A stretch of DNA of 5,281 bases from NCBI GenBank assembly GCA_016199405.1, contig JACQGS010000311.1, positions 1-5,281 of the forward strand. Direction: 5' to 3'. The notes beneath the pieces are model-generated. The model ran no database searches. It saw nothing but the letters and a program-made list of their open reading frames with translations, and was not told the DNA's origin. The first letter of the stretch is position 1; each line of letters starts with the position of its first letter. This document shows, piece after piece, positions 1-5,281 of the stretch. Both the position numbers and the translations under genes were made by a program. The stretch comes from Chloroflexota bacterium. Lineage in GTDB: Bacteria; Chloroflexota; Anaerolineae; UBA4142.

Positions 1-273
1 CATCAAATAGAGCGGCGGTGTTTGCGCTTGCATCAGCGCGCGCACGATCGCCGCGCCAATACCCTGCTTCTGCTTTTCCGGAACCACTGCAATCGACGCC
101 AGCTCACGACTGCCGTCGTCATGCGTTTTGATTTGCCCAACGCCGATAATCGCGTCAGCGTCTTCCGCGACCAGAAACTTTTGCCATTTCAAATCGAACG
201 GATTGATCCGCGCCGCGCGGACGATGCGCTTGATGGTGGCTTGGTCTGGTTCGGTAGCCGGACGGATATTCAT
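1..273 (-). CDS. GNAT-family N-acetyltransferase, N-terminal 91 residues (runs off the left edge)
   Basis: The reverse strand reads openly from an ATG at 273 to the window edge without a stop, so this is the 5' part of a gene. The protein begins MNIRPATEPDQATIKRIV, the usual beta-1/alpha-1 opening of GNAT enzymes. Residues 33-40 (FLVAEDAD) and 42-49 (IIGVGQIK) look like the next strands. Residues 59-75 carry motif A, with VVPEKQKQGIGAA matching the acetyl-CoA pyrophosphate-binding pattern Q/R-x-x-G-x-G/A (Q68, G71, G73, A74). The family transfers an acyl group from acyl-CoA to an amine; the acceptor here is unknown. A second in-frame ATG at 279 would add two residues (MP). Neither start has a clear Shine-Dalgarno sequence, and I prefer 273 by homology to the usual start. 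It lies 85 bp downstream of an ABC exporter gene on the same strand, so co-transcription is possible. Roughly half the domain is missing from view. Confidence 0.85.
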   Translation of the reverse strand, partial: MNIRPATEPDQATIKRIVRAARINPFDLKWQKFLVAEDADAIIGVGQIKTHDDGSRELASIAVVPEKQKQGIGAAIVRALMQAQTPPLYLM

Positions 274-285
274 GGGCATGTGGGT

Positions 286-366
286 GAGTATGGGCGTGTG
301 TGGGTATGTACGTAAAAGCAGGCGCGAGTGACCTTCACACTCACATACCTACATACGCTCACACTC
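286..366. repeat. GT-rich imperfect inverted repeat in the gap between ABC gene and GNAT gene
   Basis: Arms at 286-310 and 342-366 match in inverted orientation at 20 of 25 positions, around a 31-nt spacer. All five differences are transitions. The arms are built of GTGTG, GTATG and GAGTG words, so they also look like drifted short tandem units. The right arm covers the last codons and the stop (359-361) of the upstream ABC gene. A leftward transcript could fold it, with two mismatches becoming G-U pairs. There is no U-run after the stem, so it is not a standard intrinsic terminator. It could be a REP-like or mRNA-end structure. Confidence 0.65.
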
Positions 367-2197
367 CATTGCGTTCCGCAAACGCCATCGTGTACAAATC
401 AAAATATCGCCCGCGCCGCTCGAGCAATTGCTGATGCGTGCCCTGCTCGACGATGCGCCCCTGATCGATCACGACGATTTGGTCCGCGCGCGTGATCGTC
501 GAAAGTCGGTGCGCGATGACGAACACGGTGCGGTCTTGAAATAATTTTTCGAGCGCGGCTTGGATGATCCGTTCGGTCTGCGTGTCCACGCTGGAGGTCG
601 CTTCGTCGAGCAGCAAAATGCGCGGGTTGGCGTGCAGCGCGCGCGCAAACGAGACGAGTTGCTTTTGCCCGCCGGATAAAATCGCGCCGCCCTCGCCGAC
701 CAACGCATCGTACCCGTGCTCCAACGCGCGAATAAAATCGTCCGCGCCGACCGCGCGCGCCGCCGCCTGAATGGACGCGTTGGTCGCATCCGGATCGCCG
801 TACGCGATGTTATCGCGCACGGTGCCGGCGAAGAGAAACGGGTCTTGCAAAACAACGCCCATCTGACTACGCAGCGATTTTTGCGTGACGGTTCGCACAT
901 CGTTGCCGTCAATGAGCACCGCGCCTTCGGTCGGATCGTAAAAGCGGCTGACGAGTTTGACGAGCGTCGATTTGCCCGCGCCGGTTTCGCCGACGAGCGC
1001 GATCGTTTGTCCGGGCGTGACGCGCAAATTGATCTTTTCCAGCACCGGAATTTTATCGTCTTCGTAATGAAAACTGACGTCGCGAAATTCGACCGCGCCG
1101 CGAATTGCCGGCAGCGCGCGCGCGTCCGGCGCGTCCAGCACCGTCACCGGCGTGTCGAGCAATTCAAAGATCCGCTCGCCGCCCGCCATCGTCGCCTGAA
1201 ACGTGTTGTAGCGTTGCGAGAGCGCGCGAATCGGTCCAAAGAACCGGTCAATGTAGAGCGCGAACGCGGTCAGCGTGCCGGCGGTGAGGTCGCCGAGATT
1301 CACGGATCCAAACACAGCCAGCCCGCCGACCAGAATGACCGCGCCAAGCGCGACGCTGCTGAGGAAATCAATCGTCGGAAAAAAGACCGCGACGATCAGC
1401 GCGGCTTGATTATTGACGCGCAAATTGTTGCCGTTGACGTTATCGGCAAAGAAACGAAAGTTGCGTTCTTCGCGCGAAAAGGATTGCACGACGCGCACGC
1501 CGACAATATTTTCATTCAACACCGCGTTCACCCAACCGATCGCGGAACGGACATGCCGATAACTCGCGCGCGCGCGGCGGCGGAAAATTTCGGTCGCCGC
1601 GATCATCACAGGCAACACCAAAAACGTGATCAGCGATAATTGCGCGTTCAGCAAAATCATCGCGACAAAAATGCCAACGAGATCGAACGCAGCGCGAAAA
1701 ATATCCACCAGCGCCCACACGATCATTTCGCGCAAAACGCTCACGTCGTTCATCACGCGCGAGATAATGCGCCCCACCGCGTAGCGACTGTAAAAGCCGA
1801 GCGAGAGCGCTTGCAAGTGATCGTACATTTCGCGGCGGAGATCGTAGATGACGCTTTGCCCGGTGACCGCCATAATCCGGATGCGCGTATAGCCGGCGAC
1901 CCACAAAATGGCGGCGCTCAGCAAAAACAACGCGAGCGTTTGCGCCAGCGCGCGTTCGTCGCGCCCCACGATGCCGGTATCAATCGCCACTTTCACGAGA
2001 TACGGCCCCGCGGTGCCCGCGAGCGTCCCCATGACGGCGAGCGCCATCGCGGCAAAAATATTGCGGCGGTACGGCGCGACGTATTTCAGCAAGCGTCGCG
2101 TGATTTGCGGATCGTACGCCTTGCCGATGATCGTGTCGTCGGAAGGTGGAGCGATGGGTGTTGGTTTGGGTTGTGCTTGTGCTGTTGCAATCGCCAT
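359..2197 (-). CDS. ABC exporter half-transporter, subunit with canonical ATP site (permease-ATPase fusion)
   Basis: This 612-residue protein has the normal length and order of an ABCB-type half exporter: a six-helix membrane domain (about 46-325) followed by a nucleotide-binding domain (about 368-605). Visible ATPase motifs are Walker A GETGAGKST (403-411), Q-loop Q451, signature LSGGQ (507-511), Walker B ILLLDE with catalytic Glu532, D-loop SSVD (535-538) and H-loop His563. All are canonical, so this chain should supply the catalytic Walker A/B site. The text after the signature (KQLVSFARAL) resembles the BmrD/TM288-type partner. About 20 Ala/Pro-rich residues precede the conserved start of the membrane domain. 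It lies 88 bp downstream of its paralogous partner, in the same direction, which supports an inner-membrane heterodimer exporting a hydrophobic substrate such as a drug, lipid or peptide (identity unknown). The ATG at 2197 has no Shine-Dalgarno sequence, but no better upstream start is apparent. Confidence 0.95.
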   Translation of the reverse strand: MAIATAQAQPKPTPIAPPSDDTIIGKAYDPQITRRLLKYVAPYRRNIFAAMALAVMGTLAGTAGPYLVKVAIDTGIVGRDERALAQTLALFLLSAAILWVAGYTRIRIMAVTGQSVIYDLRREMYDHLQALSLGFYSRYAVGRIISRVMNDVSVLREMIVWALVDIFRAAFDLVGIFVAMILLNAQLSLITFLVLPVMIAATEIFRRRARASYRHVRSAIGWVNAVLNENIVGVRVVQSFSREERNFRFFADNVNGNNLRVNNQAALIVAVFFPTIDFLSSVALGAVILVGGLAVFGSVNLGDLTAGTLTAFALYIDRFFGPIRALSQRYNTFQATMAGGERIFELLDTPVTVLDAPDARALPAIRGAVEFRDVSFHYEDDKIPVLEKINLRVTPGQTIALVGETGAGKSTLVKLVSRFYDPTEGAVLIDGNDVRTVTQKSLRSQMGVVLQDPFLFAGTVRDNIAYGDPDATNASIQAAARAVGADDFIRALEHGYDALVGEGGAILSGGQKQLVSFARALHANPRILLLDEATSSVDTQTERIIQAALEKLFQDRTVFVIAHRLSTITRADQIVVIDQGRIVEQGTHQQLLERRGRYFDLYTMAFAERNGV

Positions 2198-2201
2198 AAG
2201 T

Positions 2202-2278
2202 CAAAAGCCAAAAGGCAAAAGTGAAAAGCAAAACTCTATGGCGCGTCTCGACTTTTCACTTTGCGCTTTATACTTTTC
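2202..2278. repeat. AAAG-rich inverted repeat between the two ABC exporter genes
   Basis: Arms at 2202-2229 and 2251-2278 match in inverted orientation at 20 of 28 positions. They include a perfect 11-bp stem (AAAGTGAAAAG at 2218-2228 against its complement at 2252-2262) around a 23-nt loop. Each arm is itself a loose run of AAAAG-type units. The element fills most of the 88-bp gap and ends only 4 bp from the start codon of the downstream ABC gene. In the transcript it would form a hairpin where a ribosome binding site is expected. It could be a mobile or expanding intergenic repeat, or an mRNA structure tuning expression of the second subunit. The stem is seen directly; the role is not known. 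Confidence 0.65.
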
Positions 2279-2285
2279 GCTTGAA

Positions 2286-4127
2286 TCAGTCATCCGCCGC
2301 TTCCGGTTCTTCTTCGCGCGGTTTCATTTCTTCGGGCGCATGCCCATTGCCGGACGCCGGCGCTTCGATTTGGTCGAGGAACATCATCTCGCGCGCATAT
2401 TGTTCTTGGTCGCGCAGTTGCAGATCGTAAATCTCTTGGTACAGTCCGCCCTCGGCGAGCAACGCATCATGCTTGCCGCGTTGGACGATGCGCCCTTGAT
2501 CGAGAACGAGGATGAGGTCGGCGCGCTTTACGCTTGAGAGTCTTTGCGCGATGATGAACGTCGTGCGATGCTCCATCAATTCCGCGAGCGCTTGCTGAAT
2601 CAAATACTCAGTTGCCATATCCACGCTGGAGGTCGAATCGTCGAGAATGAGAATGCGCGGATTCATCAACAACGCGCGCGCAATTGCGACGCGTTGCCGT
2701 TGCCCGCCGGACAACGTGACGCCGCGCTCACCAACTTGCGTCGCGTATCCGTCCGGAAAGCTCGAAATGAAATCATGGGCGCGCGCGGCGATGGCGGCCG
2801 CGACGACCTCGTCCTCCGTCGCGTCGCGGCGACCGAACGCGATATTGTCGCGAATGGTTTCCGAAAACAATAGCGACGATTGCAAGACGATGCCGATTTG
2901 CGAACGGAGCGATTTCAATTCCGCATCGCGCACGTCAAAACCGTCCACGCACACGCGCCCGGTGTGCGGATCGTAAAAACGCGGAATCAGATTGACGATG
3001 CTTGTCTTGCCGCTGCCGGTCGGACCGATCAACGCGATCACTTGATTCGGTTGCGCTTCAAATGAAACCTCTTGCAGCGCGTCGCGTTCGCCCCGATACG
3101 AGAACGAAACATTTTCAAACGTAACGCGCCCGGTGAGCGCCGGCAATTGCCGCGCGTGCGGCGGCGACGCAATCTCTTCTTTCAAATCAAGGATCTCAAA
3201 GATGCGCTGACCGCCCGCGACCGCTTCGCCGGCAGAATTGATGACCGAGCCCAACTCGAGTACCGGTGGGGCGAGCAACAACAGATACGCATTAAACGCG
3301 ACGAGTTCGCCCAGCGTCAGCGTTCCCTCAAAAACAAATTGTCGACCGAACCACAAAATCAAAACCGTCGGGAGCATGATGAGCAGCGTCATCGTCGGCA
3401 GGAAAAAGCCCCACGTGCTGACGATGCGCACGCGCGCATGATAGAGCGTGCGATTTTTCTGCGCGAACTTTTTCTTTTCAAAATCCTCTTTCGCAAACGC
3501 GCGCACCACTTGCGCCCCGGTCAAGTTTTCTTGCAACGTGGAAGAAAGGTCACCGAGCGCTTGATCGACTTTGTAGAACAACGCATGCACAGTGCGCGCC
3601 ATGAGGTACGCCGTGAACGCGAGCGCGAGCACCGGTCCAATCCCGATCAGCGTCAGCGTCGCGCTGGATTGGAAGAGGAGAAAAATAACTCCGCCCAGCA
3701 AGAGCAAGATGTTCAACAACTCGACCGCGCCTTGCCCGACAAAACGCGACAACGATGAAACGTCTTCCGTACAGCGGCTCATCAATTGCCCGGTCTGCGT
3801 TTGATCGTGATAACTGAAAGGCAAATGCTGAATCTTGTCGTAGAGCGCGTTGCGGAGATTATAGCCGGTCGTGTTCGTCAGCCATTCGGACAGATAGCGC
3901 TTGCCGAAATTGAACAGCGAGCGGATAAGGCCGATGCCGATGATGAGCAAGCCGGACATGAAAAGCGCGGACGGATCGCGCCGGATCAGTCCGTCGTCAA
4001 TCGCGGCGCGGATGAGCGAGGGCGTAAAGAGTGACGTAATCGTCACCGCGAAAACGCAGACGAGCAGCGTGATCAAATGCCCAAGGTAAGGCTGGAGATT
4101 TTTGAGCAGACGCCAAAGAATTTTCAT
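2286..4127 (-). CDS. ABC exporter half-transporter, subunit with degenerate ATP site (permease-ATPase fusion)
   Basis: This 613-residue half exporter is the partner of the gene downstream. Its membrane domain has six predicted helices, near residues 17-39, 55-73, 135-153, 157-177, 238-262 and 272-294. The nucleotide-binding domain follows from about 333. Motifs are Walker A GPTGSGKTS (368-376), Q-loop Q416, signature LSGGQ (472-476), Walker B ILILDD (492-497), D-loop SSVD (500-503) and H-loop region IIAQRLSS. Two catalytic residues are changed: Asp497 stands where the general-base Glu is expected, and Gln528 replaces the H-loop His. The same pair of changes marks the non-catalytic subunit in TM287/288-like exporters, so this chain probably binds ATP but hydrolyses it poorly. 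The last 25 or so residues form a Pro/Glu/Asp-rich, probably disordered tail. The gene follows a candidate extended -10 promoter with a leader of about 20 nt and no clear Shine-Dalgarno sequence. Confidence 0.95.
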   Translation of the reverse strand: MKILWRLLKNLQPYLGHLITLLVCVFAVTITSLFTPSLIRAAIDDGLIRRDPSALFMSGLLIIGIGLIRSLFNFGKRYLSEWLTNTTGYNLRNALYDKIQHLPFSYHDQTQTGQLMSRCTEDVSSLSRFVGQGAVELLNILLLLGGVIFLLFQSSATLTLIGIGPVLALAFTAYLMARTVHALFYKVDQALGDLSSTLQENLTGAQVVRAFAKEDFEKKKFAQKNRTLYHARVRIVSTWGFFLPTMTLLIMLPTVLILWFGRQFVFEGTLTLGELVAFNAYLLLLAPPVLELGSVINSAGEAVAGGQRIFEILDLKEEIASPPHARQLPALTGRVTFENVSFSYRGERDALQEVSFEAQPNQVIALIGPTGSGKTSIVNLIPRFYDPHTGRVCVDGFDVRDAELKSLRSQIGIVLQSSLLFSETIRDNIAFGRRDATEDEVVAAAIAARAHDFISSFPDGYATQVGERGVTLSGGQRQRVAIARALLMNPRILILDDSTSSVDMATEYLIQQALAELMEHRTTFIIAQRLSSVKRADLILVLDQGRIVQRGKHDALLAEGGLYQEIYDLQLRDQEQYAREMMFLDQIEAPASGNGHAPEEMKPREEEPEAADD

Positions 4128-4154
4128 TTTTTTCGTCGCGAGGGAAACGAAGCG

Positions 4155-4183
4155 ATTATAGCAGACGCGGCAAGCCCGCGCAA
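4155..4183 (-). promoter_or_regulatory. Candidate extended -10 sigma-70-type promoter for the ABC exporter operon
   Basis: On the minus strand there is a perfect TATAAT (4160-4155) preceded by TGC (4163-4161), giving the extended -10 form TGnTATAAT. A weak -35-like TTGCGC (4183-4178) sits exactly 17 bp upstream. Transcription would begin near 4148, leaving a leader of about 20 nt before the ATG at 4127. The -35 matches the consensus only in TTG, but the extended -10 can compensate. The position directly upstream of the first ABC gene supports the call. Confidence 0.65.
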
Positions 4184-4211
4184 GTTTTTTCAGCCAGTTT
4201 ACAATTTTCTC

Positions 4212-4259
4212 ATTTCACTTTCATTCGCCGGCGCGATTCTGAGCGCGCAAGAGTGAAAT
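4212..4259. repeat. Nested inverted repeats in the leader region of the lipoprotein esterase
   Basis: A perfect 8-bp inverted repeat pairs ATTTCACT (4212-4219) with AGTGAAAT (4252-4259). Inside it, GCGCG (4231-4235) can pair with CGCGC (4244-4248). The outer arm ends 5 nt before the ribosome binding site of the esterase gene, so a hairpin or a dimeric regulator site could affect that gene. An 8-bp match in a gap this size could also arise by chance. Confidence 0.35.
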
Positions 4260-4264
4260 AGGAA

Positions 4265-4270
4265 AAGGAG
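4265..4270 (+). promoter_or_regulatory. Ribosome binding site of the lipoprotein esterase
   Basis: AAGGAG lies 4 nt before the ATG at 4275, a strong if slightly close Shine-Dalgarno match. It fixes the start, which also gives a complete lipoprotein signal peptide. The three minus-strand genes lack such a site. Confidence 0.8.
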
Positions 4271-4274
4271 TCCC

Positions 4275-5246
4275 ATGAAAAACAAACGGCTGATCTTGAT
4301 CGGCGCCATCGCGTGGATGCTCGCCGCATGTAGTCCAACCGTCGCAACGTCAACTCCAATGACGCCCGCGGCATCCCCCACCTCCGCCACGCCAACTCCC
4401 GCCACGCGCGATCAATCGCGCGCGAGTTCGGCTCGCGTCGATCGCGAGGTGACGTACTGCCTTGCCGCCGGCGTCGCGCTCAAAATGGACATTTACTATC
4501 CGCAGAAATCGGAGGGCAAGCCCGCGCCGGTCGCGGTCTATGTGCACGGCGGCGGCTGGACGAGCGGCGATAAGGGCGGCGGTGCGGGAACGGTCGAAAC
4601 GCCGGAGTTGGTCGCGCGCGGTTATTTGGTCGCGGCAGTCAATTACCGGCTCGCGCCGACTTTTAAATTTCCGGCAGAGATCGAAGACGTGAAATGCGCG
4701 ATTCGCTTTTTGCGCGCGAACGCGGCGAAATATGATTTGGATCCGAATCGGATCGGCGCGTGGGGCGGCAGCGCGGGTGGGCATTTGGTCGCGCTGTTGG
4801 GAACGAGCGATGCGAACGCGGGGTTGGAAGGGGGCGGCGGCTATGCGGAGCAATCAAGCCGTGTGCAAGCGGTGGTGGATATGTTTGGTCCGGCGGATTT
4901 CACCGGCGATTATGGCAGCATCAACACACGGTTGATGCAAAATGTTTTCGGCGCGAGCGCGTCCAACGCGGCGGAGATCGCCAAGCGTTACAGTCCAACG
5001 ACATACATCTCGAAAGATGATCCGCCGTTTTTGATCTTGCACGGCGAGCAGGACCAAGTCGTGCCGCTGAGCCAATCGCAAATACTCTTGGAGAAACTGA
5101 AAGCCGGCGGCGTGGATGCAACGCTTGTCGTCGTCAAGAACGCCGGGCATAGCTTTAGCCGCGCCGGCGGCGCGATCAATCCGTCGCGCACCGAGATCAC
5201 CAAGATCGTTGTGGATTTTTTTGATAAACAGTTGAAGGGAAGGTGA
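4275..5246 (+). CDS. Predicted lipoprotein alpha/beta-hydrolase (carboxylesterase, HSL / BD-FAE-like)
   Basis: This 323-residue protein starts with a short charged n-region (MKNKR), a hydrophobic core and the lipobox LAAC, with Cys19 as the lipidation site. Export and anchoring on the outer face of a membrane are therefore expected. Residues 20-55 are a Ser/Thr/Pro/Ala-rich linker. The catalytic domain follows: the oxyanion-hole motif HGGGW (91-95), the nucleophile elbow GGSAGGH with Ser166, Asp260 in HGEQDQVVP, and His292 in NAGHSF. This is a complete Ser-Asp-His triad in the order of hormone-sensitive-lipase-type esterases. The text VHGGGWTSGDK and the late LHGEQD block resemble the BD-FAE-like group, which includes acetyl- and feruloyl-esterases acting on plant polysaccharides. 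A role in extracellular ester cleavage is inferred; the substrate is not. It is transcribed divergently from the ABC genes, with a 147-bp gap, and no partner gene follows within view. Confidence 0.92.
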   Translation: MKNKRLILIGAIAWMLAACSPTVATSTPMTPAASPTSATPTPATRDQSRASSARVDREVTYCLAAGVALKMDIYYPQKSEGKPAPVAVYVHGGGWTSGDKGGGAGTVETPELVARGYLVAAVNYRLAPTFKFPAEIEDVKCAIRFLRANAAKYDLDPNRIGAWGGSAGGHLVALLGTSDANAGLEGGGGYAEQSSRVQAVVDMFGPADFTGDYGSINTRLMQNVFGASASNAAEIAKRYSPTTYISKDDPPFLILHGEQDQVVPLSQSQILLEKLKAGGVDATLVVVKNAGHSFSRAGGAINPSRTEITKIVVDFFDKQLKGR

Positions 5247-5248
5247 GT

Positions 5249-5281
5249 AGTGATCAGTGATCAGTGATCAGTGATCAGTGA
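5249..5281. repeat. AGTGATC heptamer tandem array (4.7 copies, cut by the window edge)
   Basis: Four perfect copies of AGTGATC plus five bases of a fifth run from two bases after the esterase stop codon to the right edge, so the true length is unknown. Each junction creates the palindrome TGATCA. Because 7 is not a multiple of 3, the TGA in each unit falls in every frame, and the reverse complement also carries a TGA per unit. The array therefore closes all six reading frames. Copies are identical, which suggests recent expansion or active maintenance. Confidence 0.9.

Noticed and set aside
22..315. Small plus-strand open frame over the left edge
   Set aside because: It lies antisense to the recognisable GNAT motif-A sequence and has no ribosome binding site or family features.
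716..1639. Long open frame on the plus strand opposite the canonical ABC subunit
   Set aside because: The product is Arg-rich with no recognisable domain, and the opposite strand carries a complete motif-verified ABC gene. It is a shadow of GC-rich codons, as are 1640-2224 and 3072-3758.
2267..2292. Internal promoter for the second ABC gene (minus-strand TATAAA with an ATGACT-like -35)
   Set aside because: The spacer is only about 15 bp, the -35 is weak, and the TATAAA falls inside the AAAG-rich repeat where such words arise easily.
4198..4226. Plus-strand promoter for the esterase starting with TTTACA (4198-4203)
   Set aside because: The -35-like box is good, but no acceptable -10 lies 16-18 bp downstream; the hexamers there match poorly.
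4350..4853. Minus-strand open frame opposite the esterase
   Set aside because: The plus strand has an intact signal peptide, catalytic triad and ribosome binding site; the reverse product is Arg-rich with no known domain.
5247..5281. Rho-independent terminator or CRISPR array after the esterase
   Set aside because: There is no GC stem with a T-run, and 7-nt direct repeats without spacers do not form a CRISPR array.

Overview
The window comes from a moderately GC-rich bacterium. The style of the short intergenic repeats, a paired heterodimer-type ABC exporter and a Ser/Thr/Pro-rich lipoprotein linker would suit Chloroflexota (Anaerolineae-like). This is an impression only: no rRNA or marker gene is present, so taxonomy stays open.

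Layout: three genes lie on the minus strand and one on the plus strand. Transcription from a candidate extended -10 promoter (4155-4183, minus) would run leftward through two half-size ABC exporter subunits (4127-2286, then 2197-359). It may continue into a GNAT acetyltransferase whose first 91 residues (273-1) run off the left edge. Divergently, 4275-5246 on the plus strand encodes a predicted lipoprotein esterase of the alpha/beta-hydrolase fold with a strong ribosome binding site.

The two ABC genes almost certainly make one heterodimeric exporter. The upstream subunit has the degenerate ATP-site residues (Asp for the Walker B catalytic Glu, Gln for the H-loop His). The downstream subunit keeps the canonical Glu and His. 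This division of labour is known from TM287/288- and BmrCD-type exporters. The substrate cannot be read from the sequence. No functional link to the GNAT protein or the esterase is visible beyond proximity.

The gaps between genes are short (85, 88 and 147 bp). Two of them, plus the right edge, hold low-complexity repeats: a GT-rich imperfect inverted repeat overlapping the end of the second ABC gene, an AAAG-rich inverted repeat between the two ABC genes, and a perfect AGTGATC heptamer array just after the esterase stop codon. I found no RNA gene, insertion sequence, CRISPR array or convincing new biological system. The repeats and the asymmetric exporter are the points most worth a second look.
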